NCBI RefSeq assembly: GCF_048771995.1
Contig: NC_133032.1
Coordinates: 32,896,001 to 32,960,000 of the forward strand
Source: Taeniopygia guttata
Lineage: Eukaryota; Chordata; Aves; Passeriformes; Estrildidae
Direction of reading: 5' to 3'
Length of the DNA: 64,000 bases
The position numbers and the translations under genes were made by a program. The notes under the pieces are model-generated. The model worked only from the letters and a program-made list of their open reading frames with translations, made no database searches and was not told where the DNA came from. Positions 49,401-61,400 of the stretch are shown here, piece by piece. Each line of letters begins with the position of its first letter. The first letter of the stretch is position 1.

Positions 49401-52400
49401 GTTGTCTTGTTTTATTGGTAGATGAATGTTTTTAGTCTGGTAATAAGCATTTGCACATTTATCATCATGATGACTGCCAGGTTATAGAAATACACACGTA
49501 TGTCATGTATGTGACCTGCACTTAATTGCCAACAACAGGGCTTCTAATGGAAGCTCAGTTGCTGAATAGGTGCTGTCTTCACTTTATGGGTTTTTTCTTC
49601 AGTGTAAGTTTTTGCTAAACAATTTTTCAGGCTTTCAGGAGTTTGAGCCATCTGTGAACAGGGAACAGAATTTCCAATAGTATCTTCAATTTAAAGCCAC
49701 AGGGGTGGCATGTACCAGTTAATTTAGTCTTGGTTGATTGGGAATGTAGTACATATACTGCTTATTGGCCAAATAGTCCTTTTTTTTTTGAAGTTTCTAT
49801 GAGCTAGCAAGTCACTTATGGGTTGCTCTGGATTACTTACTGAGTGCATGCATTTAGGTGCAGAGAAGAAAGTACTGAGGTCTGGACATTGCAGTCAAAG
49901 CAGGCAAAGTCCTTGCAAGGTGCTGTGCCCCAATGAGGGTGGAATCTTGCTTTACCAATTCTGGGAAGCAGAATTGGATGCCCTGACTACTAGTTTCACT
50001 GTCTCTGCAAATAACAGGAGCTACTGTGGATTTCCTCTGTACAAATTATTCTTTCTACATTGCTGACCAGGGCATAGGAACTTTGGGTTGCCAAGTATAA
50101 AGTTAGTCTGTGCCAATGTTGGGATGGGAAGGGAGCTTGCTGGCATTTTATAGGCAGTACTAGCCTCACTCTTATACTTTAAAATATCTTCAAAATTAAA
50201 CTTCTTCTGCAAATACTGTTTCTATAGTACTTGTGTGTTACATTGTTATATAGCAAATAGTTCTTTTGGGTGCTTATTCTTCAATACACTCTGATTTGTA
50301 GAACAGAAAGGGGGGAAAATCCTTTGTATACTGGCAATGAGAGGTAAGGCATCCAAATGGGAGCTGTAGTTTTTAAATATAATCCTTAGAAATTCCATGT
50401 GGAATACCAACCAACCAGTTGAAAATAGTCTTGATGATGCCAAGGGGTTTTTGTGACATACAGTGGAGCTTAGTGAAGAGCTTAAAGGAGGCTGCATGAG
50501 GAATTGTTTTCCTTCAAGCGCAAGGTAGGTGAGTTGTGTGGAGGGTGTTTTGTTTCCAGTCCTTCTGCATTCCCTTCCTTGTGCCTTGTCCAAATCACAG
50601 TATTAAACAGTTGACTTTGCAGTTTTGCAAAGTTCTTGAAACTTTCATAATATGCTTCAAGCTCTAGTTGAGTTAGAAGCTGTTCTGGGTATTTCATTTC
50701 TGGTTTTAATAGTGCAATTTAACATATTTGCTGCTTTTATGCAATGCAAGCTCCTGGTTATAATAAAAAAAATTCCTCACAGCTCTTTGTGTTCAGACTT
50801 GAAAACCCTCTCATAAACTGTAAGCACTTAATGTCATAGGCTAAATTGTATCGGTCTAAAAACGTTCTAATATTGGCATTGGAAGGGAGAGGGAGATCTC
50901 AGAAAACCACATGCACGCTGCTGATGTGTTCTGAGATTTTTCTGAGTGCCTTTGTCATTGCACTGTCTTTTCCTTTTGAAGTGAGAAGACTTGTACCACA
51001 GTTGCCAGTGAAACTTGGTGTGTAATGCTTTTGGATTGTGTTAACAAGGCTCTTATGTTTTGGGGATTTTTCCTATTTTTGTGGGACTTGGCTAGTAATA
51101 AAGTGGGATTTAATGTCATACATCACATGTGTTCTGAAGATTTCTCAAAGTCTATTTGGGGTGCATAGTATATAATTGCTCTAAATTATTTTGATTGATA
51201 CCAAATTAAGATATTTATATATAGGAAATACACTATTGCTTTGTCAAGTATGTTTCTTTAATTTTGCTTTTTTTGTTTTACTTTGCTTGGGTTTTTTGCC
51301 ATTTTTGGTAATTGGAAACGAATGAAAGCATTTGAGTAACTTTGCCAGTTATACACTTAGCAGGGTGTGTTCACTGAAGACTACATTTTGCCAAGTCTGG
51401 AATTTTACTAGGATGTCTGTTTTTCTGAATGAATACCAAGGGAGGTAAAAATAATGGCCTGCTCTAAACTGGGAATGAGAACCCTTGTCCTAGATAAGAT
51501 AAAGACCTGAAATTCTTTGGCCAGAAGCCAACACTTCTTTTTGAAGGAAATAGTTAATTGGGCTGTACATAGATTTCTGATGAACCAGAATTATATGACA
51601 GTTAATCAGCTTGACTTAATCAGCCTCCAGAGCTGAGTTATATGCAAGGTCTTGGAGATCAGGAATTGTATGGAGAACTTCTTGGCCAGATCTGATCTGC
51701 TTCAGTAAATCAGAAGAGATCCTGAAGATAGCCATTGGTGCTTTTTTGGAAAGAAGTAGAACTTTGGTGCAGTCAGCCACAGAGTAACAGTGAGTGAGGT
51801 TTAGTTGTGTGGTCATTGGTGACTTGGTTCAAATAATGCCTCAGTGAAATGGAAATGTTTTCAGCCATGGGAGTTGTTGAAAATTGAGTTCTGTAAAATA
51901 CCTTTATATGACATGTGACAGGCAGCCTGTGTGTGCTGCCTGACATCTTCTGCATTTTCTGCCACTTCAGAGCTGTTGATACTCTCTGAGCTCCAGAAAG
52001 TGTTTCCATCATATTTACTGTTTAAAAGTTTTATCTCAGTGTGAGACACATTTCAAGTAGTATGTCCTTGGCAAAGGAAATCCCTTCCAGAACTTCAAAT
52101 CATTACTTCAAGCAATGGGATAGGAACTTCTACAGAATCATCAGAAGTATTAAATGACAGTGCTAATATGGCCTTGTTCAGTAACACTTCACCTTGGGTT
52201 TTTATTTCATTTGTTCATCAGGCTTAGGTTACAAGATTCTTAAAAAGAAAACAGGGGTTCTTGGCTCCCTTGTAAAAGAATTTGCTCCCTGTGACTTGTT
52301 TTGGGTGGTTGGTTTTTATAGACTGAGATTTTTGCTAGATTTCTCATGGCTCATACTCAAAGAGTATTGCCTTACCAAGGCAATTTTCAAGTCTGCCACC

Positions 52401-55400
52401 TTTAAAGTTTTATTTAAGATCCAAGCAGACATTCCAAATTGATTTAAGGACGCAAAAAAGTACTCTCAGTACATTTGAAAGCTTCTGAAATTTAATCTCT
52501 TAAATGTTTAATTAGTTTGTTGCAGTTTTGCCTATATTGTAAATTTTTATACCAAATATTTCATTTTGGCATAAAAAAGGGCTGCTTACTGGCAAAAAAA
52601 GCAAATCTGGCTTTAGGGGGGCTATGTCTCCTATTTAGCCTAGCTCTCTTTGGGCATTGAATGACAAATCAAAGACTTGCATTACTTGCACCATGCATTA
52701 ATTAAACTCAGCAAGCAGCTATTTCAGTCTCTGAATAAATGCTTTATACTGGCTTAATTTTACCCATTTTAATCAGCTTATGTCTAGATGATTTCTAGTA
52801 CCATTTTAATTCCTGATTAACATGGGCACATTTTGCATGCAAAGAGAACCTAATTCATCAGTGATTTGTGGTTTGCTGTGTACTGTCTGTACACATCAGT
52901 CACTCTCGCTGACAACAGGCACCAAAATTCTACTTCACAGCTAACTCTTGGGTGATACTGAACTGCCACCTTATGACAACTAGAGTTTGATATAAATTTC
53001 CATCTTTAAATGTGATGTGTAGTCTTTACTAACATTTGATAGAACTGGTGTTTTACAAATCCTTACACTGTGTTTTCCAGATACTTCTGGGCATATAGTA
53101 AAGTTTCTAAGAATATATGTGTATATATAAAGTTTCTTTTACTTGTAGAGCCTATGTTTATATAGCAAGCTGTTTTTATTAAAGTTCTCTGCAAAGTTTC
53201 TCACTCTTTGGGAGAATTAAATGCTACCAGAACTTGTGATCAGCTGTTCTGCAGAAAAAATGGTGTAGTGACTCGCTCTGTGCAAGAAATTGGATGAACT
53301 TTCTCATGAAGTATATTTAACTTGAAACAGCTTGTTCTACTGTGACTGAGTCTTCTGGGCCAAAATATTTTATGTTGAACTAGAATTAGTTTGACCTCAG
53401 ACATTTTACTCACAAATGTAATTTAACATTATGCTACTCCTTCCCTGTGCTGCTGAGAGGATTGCATCAGTTACAAAATAAAACATGGCTAGTTATATTT
53501 TTGTTACCTTGCATGACTTCAAAACTGAAAAAAAGCCACAAATCCAACTTCTTAAACATTTTCTGTGCTAGTTTAGACTCCATAAAAATTCAAGTCGTGC
53601 TTATAAAAAGTTTAAAAATACACATGTTTTTCTTCTTCAGATAATGTCTCCCACGGCATTGTTTTTGGCTGCAAAAGTGGAAGAACAGCCACGGAAACTT
53701 GAACACGTTATTAAAGTAGCAAATGCCTGTCTTCATCCTCAAGAGCCACAACTGGATACAAAGAGTGATGTAGGTGGAAGTTACAGTCTCAAAGATACAT
53801 GGTTTGAAAGATGATATTTCATCTAATGATTGTTACATTGTCTTACTGGAATATTGTTCTCTGCAGCCTAGGAAGAAAAGCCTTTGTTTTTATACCATTT
53901 AAGTCTTTCTATTACTTAGTGCAATTTCTTAAAGACTCACTTATTTGTTATGAAACTTGAAGAGATTGCTCCATCTTGAAATTCTTACAGCACCCACCCG
54001 ACCTCCCAAAAATGCTTTGCTGGAATAGATTTTCTGAAATCCAGACTAAATTAATCTTCTTGTGAAAGGCAGGCAGGTGGAACTGAATTTGTAGCTGTGT
54101 GTGGAGGAAAGCAGTGTGAAGCATTGTGACTTGTCAGTGCTCACTGGTGTGGAACTGCTGCTGTATCTTGTGTTGCTGTACCAGAGAGGCAGTGTGAGAG
54201 TGAAGTTCTGAGGCAATCCACTGCTGTGTCTTCACCTGTCTGCTTGTTTGTTTCAGGCATACCTTCAACAAGCCCAAGAGCTGGTTATACTTGAAACAAT
54301 AATGCTTCAAACTTTAGGTATGTCTTTCTAAATACCTCCTGTGCAGCCAGCTTGCCATGAAGAGCTAGGGGGACCCAAATAACTGGATTTTTGATGTGCT
54401 ATTGGAACACTATAATTTAACTGTTTTCCTGTATAACTTCAGAATTTAGTTTTGTGTTACCAGTTTTGCTGTGTTCACTGTGGAGAAGAAAGGTGTGTCT
54501 GTACTTATGAAAGAGATGTTTCTGACAGTTAAGTTAGAAATGTGTAGGCTTCCAAATAGATTTTACTCCAAGTAGTAAATACATTGGGATTTTTTCCCAT
54601 AAGGTAACATGGTGTGGTAGGCTGGCTGTGTGTGTCCTGAAGCAGTTGGAAAGAGCTTTGTACCCAGTGCCCTTCCCCATTCTGCCTTGAAGAAGAACAT
54701 TATGTAATTGAGTGACTCTGAACAAACACAAGTTGTAGTGTAGCCATTTAATGGATTCAGATGATTCCAAAATTTGAAGTGGAATGTTGTGTCAAGAAAC
54801 TCATCTGACTAAAATACCATAGAGACAATTACAGCCAGAGGCCTGAGAACACTGACTTGCTCAGATATTCTTAAATACCACTTGAGGTATTGTTAAAAAA
54901 ACCAGCTCACAGTAGTGACCTAGTTCTTAAAACAGAAGGGTTTCTTAAGTCACTGATCTACAAATTGACTTCATTTCTATTTTCATACATGCAACACGTT
55001 TCAGTGCTAGAAATCAATTAATATAAGTATACATGCACACACATATTTCATTGTGTTTGCAGCAGTTTTTACTGACTTACTAACTTGCTAGAAATTGTTC
55101 AGATATATTCAGCTTTAAAAAGATAGTAATTTTTCGAGGTTAGGTGTGTACAGGATTTAAGATTACTGGAGGAATATTTTAGTAACAGATTACAAAGTGG
55201 CTTTACCATCTGCCATTCAAAAGTATGAAAAGGTAAAGAATAAAAGGCATTTAATTAGTGTTACTTATTCTGCAGTGAAAATATTTTAGATCTATGGGGC
55301 AACATAAGGGGTTTGCTTTTTATTTTGCAGATGCAAATGTATAATTCTAAAATGTGTTTGTAACTCCTCAGGTTTTGAGATTACCATTGAACATCCACAC

Positions 55401-58400
55401 ACAGATGTTGTGAAATGTACACAGTTAGTGAGAGGTCAGTGACTTTTAACCACTTCTGTAAGTCCTCTTTTACCTTTCTAGTAAAATTTGAAAATAATGT
55501 TATTTGTCTAATATGATTTTTCACCAACTATGTTATCCAAAGAGTATGTTTAAAATTAATTATTAAGAGTTTGATATTTACCTTTAGTAAGTCATAAAGA
55601 GTCCAGTCCTCTGTCCTTCTTTTTTTTTTTTTTAGTTTGTTTGGGTTTTTTTGTTTTGTTTTCTTATTAGCTTTGATTTTAATCGTACCTGTTCCATGTG
55701 TTCTGGAATGACAGAAGCAGTCAGCAGTTGCAAACTGATTGGCCAGATCCATAGTATTGTTCTGAGCTGATGATTTTCCCTCTTAAATAGTTTTGTCCAT
55801 TGATGGCTGATGCCTGCTTTTTGTCTCAGCAAATCTTTTCAGGTAATGGACTGAGGGATAAAGAGAGTGCATCGTAAGTGTGCTGTCACATGCAAATTGG
55901 TGTGACTAATTGTTTTTCTGGAGCAGTGTGTCCTTACTTGTTTTGGATGGTAGCACAAAACCTCAAACCTTTAGTTAAACATATCCTGTAACTTGCCTGC
56001 AGCTCATTAATGTGACTGGCTGGAAACCTGTTTTGTTCTCTATAATTTTTGTGGCATTTTGGCACAACTTCTTTAACTCTTGAATTGGTTTCTTTTGGAT
56101 CTTCAAAAAAAGATGAAAACACCCTCTTATAAGATGTAGGATGAAAAAAAGAACTTGTAAAAGCATCTAAAATAAGCTTTTCACTTATAATTATGTTTCT
56201 TAAGTAAAACATGTTTTGAAATTAGTAGACCATGGTTGTTAGTCTCTAGACATTAGCTGGTTTTGCAGTGAAAAATGCATAAATGCTTCTAAGTTTTTGG
56301 TGTTTTTTTTCTCCCTCTATAAAATATATAAATTTTCGGTACAGCCTGACCTTGTAAACTAGATTTGGTTTGTAGTAACTCTGAAATTAATGGTGTTCTT
56401 TCAAGGAAGAGTGTCTCTTATTTTCTGTGGCTTCCTGGTGTAGTATCTGCAGACACTGAGCAGGGCTGGTGCTGTAACTTACTTGCATATAAAGTGGTTT
56501 ATTGCTCTCCTTGCTGTAAGATAATGATTCTCTGCTTTCTGCCCAGATTTCCTTGTGACTTGGTGCATGAATCCAGTTGCACCTGAAGTCTCAGTAGTCT
56601 GCACCAGCTGCTCTGTAGGGTTTTGCTTTGGCTTTTCTTAGCTCTTGGTCACTGTAAATGTGATCACATTTTACTCTCTTGGGGAGCCCCTGTGCTTCTG
56701 TTTGGTGTCTGGGGCTCTGGGGAGGGGTGGGGGAATGTTGTATTGCCTCAGGATTTCCACATCAGTGTGTGTCACTCAAGCCTACAGGCACACTGCTACA
56801 CAAACTGGATTGCCTTTCATCAAGGGTAGTTCAGCTTTTACTTTTGTGTTTTGTAAGCTAATTTTTTGTACTGACAAAATTCATACTTTGAAGATACTGT
56901 GATTTTTTAAATTTGACATATTTAATGTCAGCAGACTTGAAAAAATACTTAGAAGTCTAAAGTGATATCTTGAAATCTGAAGACTTCAGTGAGGGCTGAA
57001 CATCTGTGTAGCTCAAGGAGTGGTGCACAGTAAATGTAATGTGTCCGATGTTTAAAAACCTGCTCACTGAAGGAGGTGTGCTCATTAGTGTGTGTGTGTA
57101 TGGAATCCTTGGGAGCTTGTGTAGAGTGCTGTAGACTGTAAACACAAGATTTGAGTACCTCGTATTAAAATAAGAAAAAGGAAACTAAATTAATTCATTT
57201 AAAACATCAGGCATGAAATTTGAAGTCATACATGCAAGTCAAGCAAGGACAGAATAACTGCCATGGAACATTGGTTTGATGTGTTGAGGGGACAGAGACA
57301 TGGGCCTGTGGGCACAGTGATTATCTTCAAAGACACAGTGGTAGGAGTTTAGTTTCCTGTCCCTGAACATTTATTTATTGGACAGTGTCGGTTTTCAATG
57401 TCAGTAGATGTAATACTCAGATATCTAAATCCTGAAGCCTTTAAAATATACCTTAGATTTATCAGTGTTAAACATTTAGTGCTAATGGGATTGACTGCGA
57501 AGTTAAAGAAATCCAAGGTTACTTCATCCAGTTCTGGTAACCTCATCTTGGACAAAAAGCACCATTTCAGAAGGCAGAGATACCTTTTTGAATCAAGATT
57601 ATTAACTTATCCAAGCCTGTTGTAATTAAAACTTCCAACTGCATGTTTGGAGAGAGGAGGAAGGGAGGAATGTAATGTCTGACTGAGTATCAAGAAAGAG
57701 GCAGCAAAGTTACCTGAGGTCTGTGAGTGTGGTTTTGGCTTTGTGCACTGCATTGTCAGGTGGTGGGAAAGGGCCCTTTGTCTGACTAAACTGCAGTGCC
57801 TCAGAGGATGCCTGATTCTCTCCATCACTTTTTGCTGTCTTGGATCCAGGTAATTTGTTTTATGCAGTCACTGTTACCTGTTATTAAGCTGTAAGCTATC
57901 CCCTTTAAAAACAAAATGAAAAATAAAAACCTAGTTTGTGTTGATGACGCTCAAAAAATTCAGCCAGGTCCTTTGTCAGAAGACTGTCTAGTCTGGCAGT
58001 GGCACACCAGAATCAATTGCTGGAAGCTGAAGATGAACTAGTAAGTGGGAGTTGGTGCAAATAAATATATTTGCTTCAACATACAACTAAAAAATAATGA
58101 ATTCTTCTCAAAGATTGAAAGCCTTCTTGAAGGTTTTATTAGACAACACAGATCGTTGCAGAGAAGGGGTGACTGGATGCCTAGAAAATGATTCATGATG
58201 TTCAGGCATACAATACCAAGTTACTCCTTCTGGTGTTCAGAGAGTCATGGGTTAATGAAATTGTTCCATCTTTGCAGTTTGGTCAGTATAGAAGACAAGG
58301 AAAATGGTGTGGGCTTAGTATTTTTTCTGCACCATTCTTCCTCAGTGTCAAGAGACTGAGAAGAGGAGAAGAACCATCATTCCTTGACCATCATTCCTTA

Positions 58401-61400
58401 GGATCCCACAGGTCCAAGGAATCTGAAGGCAGTGGATATATGAGGGCCTGTCAGCAAGCTTGAGTGTCCATTCCAAGAATGCTCCAGTAGTGAAGAGAAG
58501 AAAGGAAAAAAGAAAAGGGGAAAAACTACCCCACCAAAACTGTTCTGGCTTTGGCCCTTGCTGCCTTCAACACTAGCTGAATGATCAGCAGTGAAACTGC
58601 TCGGTGACAAGACTGTGCCATGGTCCTCTTGCACTCTGGTGCAAAATCAGTCTGTTCTCTGCCTGCTTCTGGTGAAACTAGGAATCCATATCCTCATCTG
58701 CATCTTGGGAAGTCTTCAGTCACTCCTTTCTCTGTGTTGGAACACAACCTTTTGGAACTGAAGATGAGATCTCAAGGATTTCTAGGATTATTCTCGCTAC
58801 TCTGCAGGTTATCAGGTATCTTGAACACCCATGATCCTTACTAATCTTTTGTGAAAATTGCACTGTCGAGTCCTTCAAATATCCCATAGTATCTGTGTGC
58901 AGATGCCATTGCTTAAATCAGGCTGAGAAAGACAAAGTCAGCAGAAGAGGAGGTGAAAATGCATCAGCTTTTTCAGAGGGTATTCTCATGAGGAAAATTT
59001 GAAACTTAGTGGTGTGGAAAGATGTGAAACACCACTGCACTCCTGCACTTGCTACAGGCGTCCTTCCTGTTCTGAACTTTGACTTCAGGTTTTTATGGGC
59101 CTGTTCCCAAGCTTTAAATACTTTGAAGAAAGTAAAGCCACCAGGACTGCTCAGACCTGAATGCCTACACCATGGCCTCTTCCAGCCCTTTGCACCCTCC
59201 AGCATCCCTCTGTTCAGAGCCTGGGGCTTTTTGCTTTTGCCAGAAGGACTTCAGCAAGATTCTCTCTTCCAATGTTGACTGGCTAATCTGCAGTCTCCTC
59301 TTCCTGGGGAATGCTCACACATTGTCAGGGTCCAGGCACAGCCAGTTACCAGCTCCTAATGGGGACTTGGCAGTCACATTTTCATGAGCATCCCAAGATC
59401 CAAGATAAGCTGTGTAGAAGAAAAGACTCAGGTATCTTGGAACTGCAAGCGATGAATTGCGTGGCTATGCCCAATAAAAAGCATTTTAGTTTCCAGTTGA
59501 CAGTTCCTTGGAGACAGCCTCTCAGAAGGTGTGTCAGACAGCAAATCCTGTTTCAAAATATTGATGACTATTTCACTGTTTCCTGTCTTATGGCTGCTTC
59601 TGCAGCAGTGAGACAGGATGGATGTTTCTAATCACTCCTGAATGCTAAAATCAAAAACTGGTCATTCATGGCTGGTGTCGTAGCCATCGGTCCTGCGGCT
59701 TTTGAGTTATAAGAGCAGCTCTGCTGGCTTGTTTTAGCCCCTGCTTCAAGATGATTTAAATTTTGGAGATGCACTTTCCACTGCTATAATGGAAGTAAAC
59801 CACCAAAATTCATTAGATTTAATTTCATAGATGGATTCTGCTAAACCAAAGCTGCCCTACATAGAAGAGTTTGGGATGGATATTTTCAGTTGTGCCTTGT
59901 GTTATCAGAGACTTTAGTTGTGAGCTGAGGTTTCTGTCTGGTTTTAGCAGTGATTATTATTTAGCTGTAAATAAATTGAAACAGAATCATACTACTTTTA
60001 GTATAGGTAAGGTATTTAGCACAGTAATATTTGATTGAGGCTAAAGTGTGTGTTTCAAGATGTGATTCTTTTCTTCCAGGTATGTGTTTTGATTTACTCA
60101 TCTTTCAAGCTGATGTTAAATAGAAGTTTTCTGGCATCTGCTTTTCTTCCTTGTTCAGAAGGGACATTTCAGTGAGAGTAGAGATGCTTCTTGGCCTTGC
60201 TCCCTTAATTCAAACATGTAACTTTACAGAGCATATAAATCATTGAAGATCCTTCAGGCATTGCTTTGATGAAAAAAGAAGAGCCAGACATCAATTTCAG
60301 TCTTACTCAACCATTGTATATTTTTATTTGTTATGACAGTCTCATTTCACTTTTTATTTTTTTTTTTTTTCTTTGGTGATTCCACCTTACTTTTTTTTAG
60401 ATGGGAGGAAGAGGTTGAACTCCTTGGTTTTCTGCCATGCAATTACCACTACTATGCAAACTAAATATTATAGCCTAACACATGGTCAATTCACCTTCTG
60501 ATTATTATGGATTAGTAAAATTTGTGTGTAGGAACAGATCCTGTTACTTTGCAACTTCCACATTCTTCTTAGAGTATGGCGCTTCTGGCTGTGTAGCGTG
60601 AAGACAAATCTGAATTTTATTCCTTGGCAATGATTAGAAGTTGAGTTAAATCACATTTTAATATGCTTTTTAAAAACTAAATTTAAAAGCCACTGTAGTA
60701 TTTCTCAAACTTTCTAGAAATATTATTAAAATAAAAGTTTAACAGTATTCCCTTTGACATAAAATTCAACACTACGCTTTCTGCAGGTAGCACTGATTTC
60801 AAGTGATAGTGTCAAAGTAAGAATTCAATGAAGGCTGCATTCAATCTGCGGTTAAACCCCTTGTGCCCAGCTATTCCATTAAATGCATGTTACAGTAAGT
60901 TCTCTTACCTGAGTGAGGAGCATTGGGGTGTCACTCTAGGGGTCAGCACTCTGTGGCTGTAACAGCCCAAGTCAGTTTTTCATTTCTGGCATGTTGCAGT
61001 CCTGTGGTTTGTTTTGGTATTTTTTTTCTGACTAACTCAAAGGAATTTGTCTGTTTCCTATTGAAGCCTTGCCATAGATTTAACAAATACTGAACAAAAT
61101 GTTACAACTACAGTGCTCTTATTAGAAGGAGCAGAAAACTGATTTTTTCCCCAGGTAGTCTGGGGGCTTGCTGTGTTACTGGGCTTTGGGAGAGAGGTGT
61201 GGCTGTCTCGGGGAGGTGGGAGGGTGTCCTGCTCCAAGAGCAGATGGAGCACTGTGCTGTGAATTGGCCAGACCAAGTGCCTGCTGTGCTCCCAGCTCAA
61301 AGCAGGGATCCCCTGCAGTGAGGGTGGGGGAGCAGCGCTTCCCAGAGCAGAGTGCTCGCCTGGCAGCTGTTGGAGGGGAGCTGTCCTGTGGGCTGTGCAG

